Shown here one piece after another: positions 1-7,512 of a stretch of 64,000 nucleotides of DNA (its first letter is position 1; every line of letters begins with the position of its first letter). The notes beneath the pieces are model-generated. The model did not search any database. It worked only from the letters and a program-made list of their open reading frames with translations, and was not told the DNA's origin. Location of the stretch: NCBI RefSeq assembly GCF_000015165.1, contig NC_009485.1, forward strand, positions 4,421,501 to 4,485,500, written 5' to 3'. The translations under genes and the position numbers were made by a program. Origin of the DNA: Bradyrhizobium sp. BTAi1. Lineage in GTDB: Bacteria; Pseudomonadota; Alphaproteobacteria; Rhizobiales; Xanthobacteraceae.

Positions 1-896
1 GCCCGGGCGAGGTCATCCGCCGCTCGCTGCTGTCCTATCAGCGGCAGCAGGAGGAGAACGCCGACCGCGCCGGCGTGAAGCTCCTCAGCGCCACCGGCCA
101 GTCGCCGAAGGGCATGTACGACACCTTCAAGCGCTTCACCAATGAGAGCCTGTTCGCGGCACGCGGCTCCGACCCCTATCTGCAGTCGCATCCGATGCCC
201 GCCGATCGTGTCGAGGCGCTGGAGGGGCTGGCGCGGCAGAGCCCCTATTGGGACAAGAAGGACGATCCTGCGCTGCAGTTGCGCCACGACATGGTCCGCG
301 CCAAGATCTCGGCGTTCATGGAGCGGCCGGACACCGTCGCGCGGCGCTATCCGCTGTCGGACAACAGCCTGCCCGCGCGCTATGCGAGGGCGATCTCGAC
401 CTATCTCCATGGCGACCTGCGCAGCGCATTGAGCCAGATCGACGCCTTGATCCAGGCCCAGCCGAACAATCCCTATTTCTACGAGGTGCGCGGCCAGGCT
501 CTGCTCGAAGGCGGCCGCCCGGCCGAGGCGATCGCGCCGTTGCGCAAAGCCGTTCAGCTCTCCAATAACGGCCCGCTCATCGAGATGTTACTTGGCCAAG
601 CCTTGGTGGCATCCGAGAACAAGGCCTACACTGACGAGGCGATTTCGATCCTGCGCGCGGCCGTCGCGCGTGAATCCGAGGCGCCGCTCGGCTACTCCCA
701 GCTTGCGATGGCCTATGGCCGCAAGGGCGACTATGCCGAGGCTGACCTGGCCTCGGCCCAGGCGGCGTTCCTGCGAGGCGACAACAAGACGGCGCGCGAA
801 CTCGCGTCACGGGCCAAGACGCGGTTTGCGGTGGGCTCGCCGGGCTGGGTCAAGGCCGACGACATCGTCACGGCAAAGCCGCTGTCGGGCCAGTAG
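1..896 (+). CDS. M48-family metalloprotease with TPR repeats (5' end outside window)
   Basis: The reading frame is open from the first base, so the gene starts upstream and only about 298 C-terminal residues are seen. The first visible residues contain a QEENADRAG segment, which fits the helix carrying the third zinc ligand (Glu) and following Asp of M48 peptidases; the HExxH motif would lie before the window. A TPR-rich tail follows, with helix pairs around the YARAISTYLHGD, PYFYEVRGQALLEGG and YSQLAMAYGRKGDY segments. The layout is that of the BepA/YfgC type of periplasmic protease-chaperone, which helps outer-membrane protein assembly. It is followed 96 bases later by a DsbA-like gene, consistent with a periplasmic protein-quality role. 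Zinc motif and signal peptide cannot be checked here. Confidence 0.8.
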   Translation, partial: PGEVIRRSLLSYQRQQEENADRAGVKLLSATGQSPKGMYDTFKRFTNESLFAARGSDPYLQSHPMPADRVEALEGLARQSPYWDKKDDPALQLRHDMVRAKISAFMERPDTVARRYPLSDNSLPARYARAISTYLHGDLRSALSQIDALIQAQPNNPYFYEVRGQALLEGGRPAEAIAPLRKAVQLSNNGPLIEMLLGQALVASENKAYTDEAISILRAAVARESEAPLGYSQLAMAYGRKGDYAEADLASAQAAFLRGDNKTARELASRAKTRFAVGSPGWVKADDIVTAKPLSGQ

Positions 897-992
897 AACG
901 AAGAGATTACTGCTATCATCGGACCAGACTATCGAGATACCGCTCACAGCCATCGACAAGGACCCGATCATTTGACCAAGAGGACCACCTTC

Positions 993-1757
993 ATGCCGTC
1001 ATTCCGCACGCTCGTTCCCGCGGCGCTGCTCGCGCTCTCGTTCTGCGCCGCCCCGCTGGTCGCGTCGGCAGAGAGCATCTCCGACAGCCAGCGCGGCGAG
1101 ATCGAGACGATCGTCAGGAACTACCTGATCTCGCATCCCGAGGTGCTCGAGGAGGCGATGGCCGAGCTGCAGAAGCGCCAGACCGCGGCGGAAGCAGCCA
1201 AGCATGAGGCGGGCATCGCCAAGAACGCCGATACGATCTTCAACTCACCGCGCGGCGTCGTGCTCGGCAACAAGGACGGCGACGTCACCTTCGTCGAGTT
1301 CTTCGATTACAATTGCGGCTACTGCAAGCGCGCGATGAACGACATGATGGAATTGATGAAGAGCGACCCGAAGCTGAAGGTCGTGCTCAAGGAATTCCCG
1401 GTGCTGAGCCAGGGCTCGGTCGAGGCCGCGCAGGTCGCCGTCGCCGTGCGCATGCAGGCGCCGCAGAAATATCTCGACTTCCACCAGAAGCTGCTGGGCG
1501 GCCGCGGCCAGGCCGACAAGGCCCACGCGCTCGCGGTGGCCAAGGAGCTCGGCCTCGACATGGCCCGCGTCGAAAAGGACATGGCGAGCCCGGAAGCCAA
1601 GGCGACGATCGAGGAAAATTTCAAGCTCGCCGAAGAGATGGGCATGAACGGCACGCCGAGCTACGTGATCGGCAAGCAGGTCGTGATCGGCGCGGTCGGC
1701 GTCGAGGGGCTGCGCGAGAAGATCAGCACCGCGCGTTGTGGCAAGGCCACCTGCTGA
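993..1757 (+). CDS. DsbA/Com1-like thiol-disulfide oxidoreductase, periplasmic
   Basis: The 254-residue protein begins with a typical signal peptide (Arg, then a hydrophobic stretch ending VASAES). A helical N-terminal segment, ISDSQRGEIE onward, resembles the ScsC/Com1-type N-terminal domain. The thioredoxin fold carries a C108-G-Y-C111 active site inside FFDYNCGYCKRAM and a cis-proline loop NGTPSY. The family introduces or isomerises disulfides in the periplasm. A TTG at 972 in the same frame would add seven residues; the ATG at 993 was chosen because it puts the signal peptide at the terminus. A strong hairpin follows the stop. In related genomes, as I recall, a DsbA gene sits next to aroQ-accBC; here 4.6 kb separates them. 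Confidence 0.88.
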   Translation: MPSFRTLVPAALLALSFCAAPLVASAESISDSQRGEIETIVRNYLISHPEVLEEAMAELQKRQTAAEAAKHEAGIAKNADTIFNSPRGVVLGNKDGDVTFVEFFDYNCGYCKRAMNDMMELMKSDPKLKVVLKEFPVLSQGSVEAAQVAVAVRMQAPQKYLDFHQKLLGGRGQADKAHALAVAKELGLDMARVEKDMASPEAKATIEENFKLAEEMGMNGTPSYVIGKQVVIGAVGVEGLREKISTARCGKATC

Positions 1758-1784
1758 GCCCACCGCTCGGCGACATTCTCTCCG

Positions 1785-1812
1785 AAAGGCCGGCCGATCA
1801 GCCGGCCTTTTT
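1785..1812 (+). terminator. Rho-independent terminator after the DsbA-like gene
   Basis: A perfect 9-bp stem AAGGCCGGC/GCCGGCCTT with loop CGATCA runs directly into a T-rich run, 27 bases after the stop codon. The downstream gene is on the opposite strand, so it may also shield the convergent GntR gene. Confidence 0.85.
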
Positions 1813-1843
1813 CATTGTGCGGATTCATTGAGCGGAGAGCCGC

Positions 1844-2533
1844 TCAAGATCGGGCCTTGGCCGCTTCCGTCAGCGTCATGTGCAGCCGCGTCTGCAGCGC
1901 CTCGCGGATATGGGCACGCGCGATCGCCTCGGCCCGGTCGGAATCGCGCGCAGCGATCGCGTCGATCAATGCGCCGTGCTCCGCGGCGGCCGTCACCGGC
2001 CGTCCATCGGCCGCGAACGTCGTCGTCCCCAACAGCGCGGTGGCGACGTGCATGTCCTCGAGCGCGGCGTCGAGATAGCGGTTGCGGGCGGCACGCTGGA
2101 TTGCGCCGTGCAGCAGCCGGTTCAGCCGGGCGAGCCCGGCTGCGCCCCCTTCCCCACTCGCAAACCGCGCATGGATGTCGCGCAGCGCCGCAATCTCGGC
2201 CGGCGCGGCATATTGCGCGGCGAGCCGCGCCGCCGCGCCCTCCAATATTTCGCGCATCGCGTACAGCTCGAGAATGTCGCTCTGGTCGAGGCTGCGCACA
2301 ATCAGGCCGCGGCCGCCGGCCGGCTGCACCCAGCCCTTGGCGACGAGCTTGCCGAACGCCTCGCGCACCGGCGTGCGGCTGACATTCAGCTTCTGGGCGA
2401 CCTCGTCCTCGCGGAGACGGTCGCCGGAGCGGTAGACGCCGTGTTCGAGCGCCCGGCACAGCGCGCGGAACACCGCCTCTCCGAGCGAAACATTGTCGCG
2501 ATCGATGGTGAGTACAGGCGCATCTGAGGACAT
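1844..2533 (-). CDS. GntR-family (FadR/FCD subfamily) transcriptional regulator
   Basis: The 229-residue protein has an N-terminal winged helix (GDRLREDEVAQKLNVSRTPVREAF, roughly residues 35-58) typical of GntR proteins. An all-helical FCD effector domain follows (YAMREILEGAAARLAA ... LNRLLHGAIQRAARN ... AAAEHGALIDAIAARD ... HIREAL), whose conserved Asp/His residues usually bind a metal-carboxylate ligand. The ATG at 2533 places MSSDAP at the N-terminus; longer in-frame starts would add an unconserved tail running through the operator. It is divergent from tcuAB with a two-copy GTATAC palindrome between them, so I infer that it represses or activates tcuAB in response to a tricarboxylate. In Salmonella the tcu regulator is LysR-type (TcuR), so regulation differs here. 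Confidence 0.9.
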   Translation of the reverse strand: MSSDAPVLTIDRDNVSLGEAVFRALCRALEHGVYRSGDRLREDEVAQKLNVSRTPVREAFGKLVAKGWVQPAGGRGLIVRSLDQSDILELYAMREILEGAAARLAAQYAAPAEIAALRDIHARFASGEGGAAGLARLNRLLHGAIQRAARNRYLDAALEDMHVATALLGTTTFAADGRPVTAAAEHGALIDAIAARDSDRAEAIARAHIREALQTRLHMTLTEAAKARS

Positions 2534-2584
2534 GCCTGCCACTGTCTCACAGCCCCGCCGAAAGCGAAAGACTGTTGCATAACT

Positions 2585-2602
2585 TTGTATACAATAGTAT
2601 AC
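2585..2602. promoter_or_regulatory. Probable GntR (FCD) operator, tandem GTATAC palindromes
   Basis: The perfect palindrome TTGTATACAA (2585-2594) is followed by a second GTATAC at 2597-2602, so the two centres are 10 bp apart, one helical turn. It lies 52 bases before the GntR start and 105 bases before tcuA. TNGTATACNA-like palindromes are the usual targets of FCD-type GntR proteins, and the site sits where it could control both divergent promoters. Confidence 0.7.
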
Positions 2603-2706
2603 GAAAAATGGATTGATCCAGACACCGGCCAAACCGGTCCGCTTGGTCATTGCTGCCGATGCACGCATGGGAGCCGGTTGAGTTGGTTGCAGAGAGAGAT
2701 CGCGTC

Positions 2707-4119
2707 ATGACGGGCAACGGCGACATCGCCGACCATTCTCTGGCCTATGACGTCGTGGTCGTAGGCGGCGGCAATGCGGCCCTCTGCGCCGCCATTGCGG
2801 CGCGGCGCGCGGGGGCATCCGTCATCGTGCTCGAGGCAGCATCCAAATTCTATCGCGGCGGAAACACCCGCCATACCCGCAACATGCGCTGCGCCCACGA
2901 TGCCGCGACGGCGACATTGAGCGGCCCCTACACCGAAGACGAGTTCTGGGACGATCTGTTGCGCGTCACCGAAGGCCAGACCAACGAGCAATTGGCGCGG
3001 ATGATGATCCGCGAGTCCAAGGAGATGCTCACCTGGATCGTCGAGCAGGGTGTCCGCTTCCAGCCCTCGCTCGGCGGCACGCTGAGCCTCGGCCGCACCA
3101 ACTCGTTCTTCCTCGGCGGCGGCCGCGCGATGCTCAACGCCCTCTATCTCACCGCCGAACGGCTGGGCGTCGAGGTGCACTACGAGTCGGAGGTCGTCGC
3201 GCTCGACATCGACCAGGCTCGCTTTTGCGCCGCAATCGTCCGGCGCGGTGAGCGGTGCATCCGGATCCGCGGCAAGGCGCTGGTGGCGGCGGCCGGCGGC
3301 TTCGAGTCCAACATCGACAAGCTGGTCGAAGGCTGGGGCGAGATCGCCCGCAACTTCCTGATCCGCGGCACCCCCAACAACCGCGGCACCGTGCTGGACC
3401 TGCTGCTCGGCGCCGGTGTCGACAGCATCGGCGATCCGACCCAGTGCCACGCCGTGGCGATCGATGCACGGGCGCCGAAATATGATGGCGGCATCATCAC
3501 CCGGCTCGACTGCGTCGTGTTCGGAATCGTCGTCAACAACAAGGCCGAGCGCTTCTACGACGAGGGCGAGGACGTCTGGCCGAAGCGCTACGCGATCTGG
3601 GGACGGCTGGTCGCGGCGCAGCCGGACCAGATCGCCTACATCATCTTCGATTCGAAATCCGCGAACCTGTTCATGCCCTCGCTCTACCCGGCTGTCGCGG
3701 CGTCGAGCATCGGCGAACTCGCCGGCCAGCTCGGCCTTGATCCCGACAGGCTGTCGGCCACCGTCACGCAGTTCAATGCAGCGGTGCGGGACGGCACGTT
3801 CAACCCCGACATCCTCGATGATTGCCATACCGAAGGGCTGACGCCGACGAAGTCGCATTGGGCGCGGCGCATCGACACCGGGCCCTATTACGCCTATCCC
3901 GTGCGCCCCGGCATCACCTTCACCTATCTCGGCGTGCGCGTCGATCACGAGGCCAGGATGATGATGAAGGGCGGCGGTCCGGCCGACAACATGTACGCCG
4001 CGGGCGAGATCATGGCCGGCAACGTGCTCGGCCGCGGCTATGCCGCCGGCATCGGCATGACCATCGGCAGCGTGTTCGGACGCATCGCCGGCCGGGGAGC
4101 AGCACGACATGCAGCGTAG
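2707..4119 (+). CDS. tcuA: FAD-dependent tricarballylate dehydrogenase
   Basis: The 470-residue flavoprotein of the fumarate reductase/succinate dehydrogenase flavoprotein family starts with a dinucleotide-binding fold (VVVGGGNAALCAAIAARRAGASVIVLE, about residues 14-40). It ends with the FAD-contacting segment MYAAGEIMAGNVLGRGYAAGIGMT. The region RGGNTRHTRNMRCAH is characteristic of TcuA. TcuA oxidises tricarballylate to cis-aconitate, which feeds the TCA cycle. The ATG at 2707 is preceded by a purine-rich GAGAGAGA; in-frame starts at 2650 and 2659 lack this. The 3' end overlaps tcuB by 11 bases, so the two are translationally coupled. No TcuC-like transporter is adjacent. Confidence 0.88.
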   Translation: MTGNGDIADHSLAYDVVVVGGGNAALCAAIAARRAGASVIVLEAASKFYRGGNTRHTRNMRCAHDAATATLSGPYTEDEFWDDLLRVTEGQTNEQLARMMIRESKEMLTWIVEQGVRFQPSLGGTLSLGRTNSFFLGGGRAMLNALYLTAERLGVEVHYESEVVALDIDQARFCAAIVRRGERCIRIRGKALVAAAGGFESNIDKLVEGWGEIARNFLIRGTPNNRGTVLDLLLGAGVDSIGDPTQCHAVAIDARAPKYDGGIITRLDCVVFGIVVNNKAERFYDEGEDVWPKRYAIWGRLVAAQPDQIAYIIFDSKSANLFMPSLYPAVAASSIGELAGQLGLDPDRLSATVTQFNAAVRDGTFNPDILDDCHTEGLTPTKSHWARRIDTGPYYAYPVRPGITFTYLGVRVDHEARMMMKGGGPADNMYAAGEIMAGNVLGRGYAAGIGMTIGSVFGRIAGRGAARHAA

Positions 4120-5227
4120 CGCGACATTGACCGAGGCGGATCGCCTGATGACGATCTGCAACTCCTGCCGCTATTGCGAGGGTCTGTGCGCCGTTTTTCC
4201 CGCAATGGAAATTCGCCGCGCCTTCACGAGCGGCGACCTCAACTATTTCGCCAATCTCTGTCATTCCTGCGGTGCCTGCTACGTCGACTGCCAGTTCTCG
4301 CCGCCGCATGAATTCGACGTCCGTGTCCCCGCGGTGCTCGCCAAGGCGCGGCGCGAGAGCTATGCCGACTATGCTTGGCCGCGCGCGCTCGCGCCGCTGT
4401 TCAGAAGCAACGGCCTCGCGATCGCCCTGATCACCGTGCTCAGCATCGCAGCGTTCATCCTCGGCTTCGTGGCCCTCAACGATTCGGCAGCCCTGTTTGC
4501 CCGTCGGCACGGCCCGGGATCGTTCTACGCACTGATGCCGCACAATATGATGGCGCTGCTGTTCGGCGCGGCTTTCCTGTGGGCCGTCGTCGCATTCGTC
4601 AACGGCGCCCGCGCGTTCTGGAACGACATCGGAGAGCAGGCCTCGACGCTCGCGCGGCCGCGCCCGTTGCTGCAGGCGGTGCGCGACGCGGCCAGCCTGC
4701 GCTATCTCGATGGCGGCGGTGTCGGCTGCTACAATGAGGACGAGCGGCCGAACGACAACAGGCGCCTCTATCACCATCTGACGTTCTACGGCTTTCTGCT
4801 CTGCTTCGCCTCGACCAGCGTCGCAACGCTCTATCACTACCTCCTGCATCGCGAAGCGCCCTACCCGTTCTGGGATCTGCCGGTCGTGCTCGGCACGCTC
4901 GGCGGCCTGGGGATCATGATCGGACCGATCGGCCTCTATGCCGCGAAGCGCAAGCGTGACGCTGCGCTGATGGACCCTGCAAGTCGTGGCATGGACGTGG
5001 CCTTCCTCGCGATGCTCGTGCTGACCGGCGTGACGGGCCTGGCTGTGCTTCTGCTGCGCGAGACGAGCGCCATGGGCGTGCTCCTGGCGCTGCATCTCGG
5101 CGCCGTGTTCGCGCTGTTCATCACCCTGCCCTATGGCAAGTTCGTGCACGGGCTGTATCGCTTCATGGCGCTGGTGCGCTACGCACGGGAACGCCATAGC
5201 GCTGAGCGCGGCGAACACGCGACCTGA
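4109..5227 (+). CDS. tcuB: Tricarballylate utilisation Fe-S membrane protein
   Basis: The 372-residue protein has two Cys clusters near the N-terminus (CNSCRYCEGLC and CHSCGACYVDC) that fit two [4Fe-4S] clusters. At least five hydrophobic segments follow, for example IALITVLSIAAFILGFVAL and MMALLFGAAFLWAVVAFV, ending in a short basic tail. This is the TcuB/CitB arrangement: an iron-sulfur, probably haem-carrying membrane protein that reoxidises the FADH2 of TcuA and passes electrons to the quinone pool. It starts inside tcuA (ATG at 4109). The 189 bases after it hold a possible stress promoter for the next gene but no obvious terminator. Confidence 0.88.
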   Translation: MQRSATLTEADRLMTICNSCRYCEGLCAVFPAMEIRRAFTSGDLNYFANLCHSCGACYVDCQFSPPHEFDVRVPAVLAKARRESYADYAWPRALAPLFRSNGLAIALITVLSIAAFILGFVALNDSAALFARRHGPGSFYALMPHNMMALLFGAAFLWAVVAFVNGARAFWNDIGEQASTLARPRPLLQAVRDAASLRYLDGGGVGCYNEDERPNDNRRLYHHLTFYGFLLCFASTSVATLYHYLLHREAPYPFWDLPVVLGTLGGLGIMIGPIGLYAAKRKRDAALMDPASRGMDVAFLAMLVLTGVTGLAVLLLRETSAMGVLLALHLGAVFALFITLPYGKFVHGLYRFMALVRYARERHSAERGEHAT

Positions 5228-5352
5228 TCGCAAACGACTCTCGGACAAGCGCGGCACAGGTCGCTTGCATCGTCATGCGACGTTCATGACGATGAGCATT
5301 CATTCATATCGTCGCGAGCGGCGACAAATTTGAGGAACCATCAGCGACGCAC

Positions 5353-5377
5353 GGAACGACTCCAATGTCCTGCAGTT
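5353..5377 (+). promoter_or_regulatory. Weak EcfG-type promoter candidate before the DUF1236 gene
   Basis: GGAAC at 5353-5357 is followed after 16 bases by AGTT (5374-5377), one mismatch from the alphaproteobacterial EcfG consensus GGAAC-N16/17-CGTT. It lies 40 bases before the ATG of a secreted DUF1236 protein. On its own the match is modest; its value is that five other such sites occur in this window. Confidence 0.4.
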
Positions 5378-5416
5378 GTCGGCGCGGGCAGTGCCAATGA
5401 TTGAGGAGGATTGAGG

Positions 5417-6160
5417 ATGACTAATCGCTTGATGGTATCAGTTGCTGCAATTGCGCTTCTGGCCGGTGCAGGTTTCGCTCACGCTCAAGGCGCCGGTGGT
5501 GCGGGCGGCGCGGGCGGTCAGTCCGGCGGCGCGGCGATGCAGGGCGGCGCGACGGGTGGCGCTTCCGGTGGCGCAACCAGTGGCGGTGCGAGCGGCGGCG
5601 CCATGAACCGTGACAGCGCGTCTCCGTCGGCCGGCGGCTCCTCTGACATGCGCTCCAGCCAGTCGGACCAGAAGTCCGGCGCGACCAAGGGTCAGCACGC
5701 CGAGGACGGCATGAAGGGCCCGGCCACCAAGGGCGCGAGCTCCGAGAGCGATAAAGGCGGCGCCAAGAACATGAAGGCCGAGGGGCGCGAAGGCCGCGAC
5801 AACAACATGAAGGCGGAAGGACGCGACAGCAAGACCGGCACCAATGCCGAGACCAAGACGGGTGGCGATCGCTCGCAGACCACCACCGGGCAGGCCGGCG
5901 CCAGTGCCAAGCTCTCGACCGAGCAGCGCACCAAGATCACCAGCGTGATCCGCAGCCAGCGGGTCGAGCCTGTGACCAACGTCAACTTCAACATCTCGGT
6001 CGGCACCCGGGTGCCGCGGGATGTCCACTTCTACCCGCTCCCGGCCGAAGTGGTCACGATCTATCCGGAATGGCGCGGATATGACTACATCCTGGTTCGT
6101 GAGCAGATCATCGTGCTCGATCCGCGGACCCACGAGATCGTTGCAGTCCTCGACACCTGA
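5417..6160 (+). CDS. Secreted DUF1236-domain protein with Gly/Ala/Ser-rich linker
   Basis: The 247-residue protein opens with a signal peptide (MTNRLMVSVAAIALLAGAGFAHA-Q). About 130 residues of low-complexity, Gly-, Ser- and Lys-rich sequence follow. A compact C-terminal domain begins at VEPVTNVNFNISVG and ends HEIVAVLDT, which I recognise as DUF1236, a small domain frequent in Bradyrhizobium envelope proteins and of unknown function. The start is well supported: AGGAGG lies 7 bases before the ATG at 5417. A strong terminator follows. Function unknown; an envelope stress role is only suggested by the EcfG-like site upstream. Confidence 0.85.
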   Translation: MTNRLMVSVAAIALLAGAGFAHAQGAGGAGGAGGQSGGAAMQGGATGGASGGATSGGASGGAMNRDSASPSAGGSSDMRSSQSDQKSGATKGQHAEDGMKGPATKGASSESDKGGAKNMKAEGREGRDNNMKAEGRDSKTGTNAETKTGGDRSQTTTGQAGASAKLSTEQRTKITSVIRSQRVEPVTNVNFNISVGTRVPRDVHFYPLPAEVVTIYPEWRGYDYILVREQIIVLDPRTHEIVAVLDT

Positions 6161-6186
6161 TCCCCGACCAGGCAGGTGGCGAGAAA

Positions 6187-6216
6187 AAAGGGGCGGGCAG
6201 CAATGCCCGCCCCTTT
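6187..6216 (+). terminator. Strong hairpin terminator after the DUF1236 gene
   Basis: A 10-bp GC stem GGGGCGGGCA/TGCCCGCCCC with a GCAA (GNRA) tetraloop is flanked by AAA on the left and TTT on the right, 26 bases after the stop codon. Confidence 0.8.
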
Positions 6217-6402
6217 GTGCTGCGCAATCACAATCGGCACGTGCGGCTGGCGCCCGGCGATGGTTAACGCGCCGTTTCCAGGACATCCCCGTTTTTTCGC
6301 GGGGCGGGCAAGTCCCGGAGCCGGGGCACCCCGGCCGCCGAAAGGCTTCCCCTTGGCAGCTTTGTTACCTATAACGCCGGCCACCGCCGCCACACCGCCG
6401 GG

Positions 6403-6900
6403 ATGGGAATGGCCGACGACCCGCACAAGACAATTTACGTCCTCAATGGACCCAACCTCAATCTGCTGGGCACCCGCGAGCCGGAGACCTACGGCCACGC
6501 GACACTGGCCGATGTCGAGCGTCTGTGCGTGGAAACGGCGACGCGGTTCGGACTGGTGGCCGAGTGCCGTCAGTCGAACCACGAAGGCGTACTGGTGGAT
6601 TGCGTCCATGAGGCCCGCGTCAAGGGCGTGGCCGGCATCATTCTCAACGCCGGCGCGTATTCCCATACCTCGATTGCTCTGCATGACGCGCTCATGGGCG
6701 TGAAGATCCCGACGGTCGAGGTGCATATCAGCAACATCCACGCCCGCGAGAGCTTCAGGCACCATTCTTTCACGGCCAAGGCCGCGTTTGCGTCAATTTG
6801 TGGCTTTGGAATCGACGGCTACCGACTCGCGATCACTGGCCTGGCTGCAAAGATTGGTGCCACGACCGACACGAAGACCGACATCACGGCGCAAGCCTGA
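6403..6900 (+). CDS. aroQ: Type II 3-dehydroquinate dehydratase
   Basis: The 165-residue cytosolic enzyme catalyses the third step of the shikimate pathway, trans-dehydration of 3-dehydroquinate. Conserved elements are visible in order: LNGPNLNLLGTREPETYG (active-site Arg and Tyr on the mobile lid), QSNHEG, NAGAYSHTSIALHDAL and VEVHISNIHARESFRHHS (catalytic His and carboxylate-binding loop). Length is typical of the dodecameric type II class. ATG codons at 6403 and 6409 are both possible. It is followed by accB after 42 bases; aroQ-accB-accC is a common alphaproteobacterial order. Confidence 0.95.
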   Translation: MGMADDPHKTIYVLNGPNLNLLGTREPETYGHATLADVERLCVETATRFGLVAECRQSNHEGVLVDCVHEARVKGVAGIILNAGAYSHTSIALHDALMGVKIPTVEVHISNIHARESFRHHSFTAKAAFASICGFGIDGYRLAITGLAAKIGATTDTKTDITAQA

Positions 6901-6942
6901 CGTCCTCGCCCTCACGTCACACAACGTTTCTGGATCACGATC

Positions 6943-7428
6943 ATGGCGCCCCAGCCCGACGACAAGACCTCCGCTCAATCCCAGGACAGCCAGCTCATCC
7001 GCGAGCTTGCCGCGCTGCTGGATGAAACCAGCCTGACCGAGATCGAGCTGGAGCGGGCGGGCCTGCGCATCCGCGTCGCCCGCAACGTCACGATTGCCGC
7101 CGCCGTTCCCTCGGCCGTCCCGTCCGCCGCGGCTGGCATTCCCGTGGCCGCCGCCGCGAGCTCGGCCTCGGCCGGCGCCGATCTCTCCAAGCATCCGGGC
7201 GTCGTGCCCTCGCCGATGGTCGGCACCGCCTATTGGGCGCCGGAACCCGGCGCCAAGCCGTTCGTCGAGGTCGGCAGCAAGGTTTCGGTCGGTCAGACGC
7301 TGATGATCATCGAAGCCATGAAGACGATGAACCAGATCCCGTCGCCGCGCGCCGGCACGGTGACGCAGATTCTGGTTGAGGACGGCCAGCCGGTCGAGTT
7401 CGGCGAGCCGCTGGTGATCATCGAGTAG
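6943..7428 (+). CDS. accB: Biotin carboxyl carrier protein of acetyl-CoA carboxylase
   Basis: The 161-residue protein has an N-terminal helical region, an Ala/Pro/Ser-rich flexible linker (about residues 45-80) and a C-terminal biotinyl domain with the EAMKTM motif; Lys127 is the biotinylated residue. It carries the carboxyl group between biotin carboxylase (AccC, next gene) and the carboxyltransferase in the first committed step of fatty-acid synthesis. The gap to accC is 84 bases and is filled almost entirely by a heptamer repeat, unusual within an operon of this kind. Confidence 0.96.
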   Translation: MAPQPDDKTSAQSQDSQLIRELAALLDETSLTEIELERAGLRIRVARNVTIAAAVPSAVPSAAAGIPVAAAASSASAGADLSKHPGVVPSPMVGTAYWAPEPGAKPFVEVGSKVSVGQTLMIIEAMKTMNQIPSPRAGTVTQILVEDGQPVEFGEPLVIIE

Positions 7429-7430
7429 GC

Positions 7431-7499
7431 GCGAGTGGCGAATGGCGAGCAGCGAATGGTCGCTGCTTCCCTGCTCGCCACTCGCTATTCGCCATTCGC
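7431..7499. repeat. Inverted array of 4 + 4 heptamers between accB and accC
   Basis: The left half is four consecutive heptamers of the form GCGARYR (GCGAGTG, GCGAATG, GCGAGCA, GCGAATG; 7431-7458). After a 13-base spacer the right half is four of the reverse form (TGCTCGC, CACTCGC, TATTCGC, CATTCGC; 7472-7499). A perfect 8-bp hairpin AGCAGCGA/TCGCTGCT occupies the centre (7448-7467). As RNA it would fold into a long imperfect stem between two cotranscribed genes. I recall similar heptameric intergenic repeats in Bradyrhizobium genomes, but could not verify this. Confidence 0.75.
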
Positions 7500-7512
7500 T
7501 TCGTAGGACACC

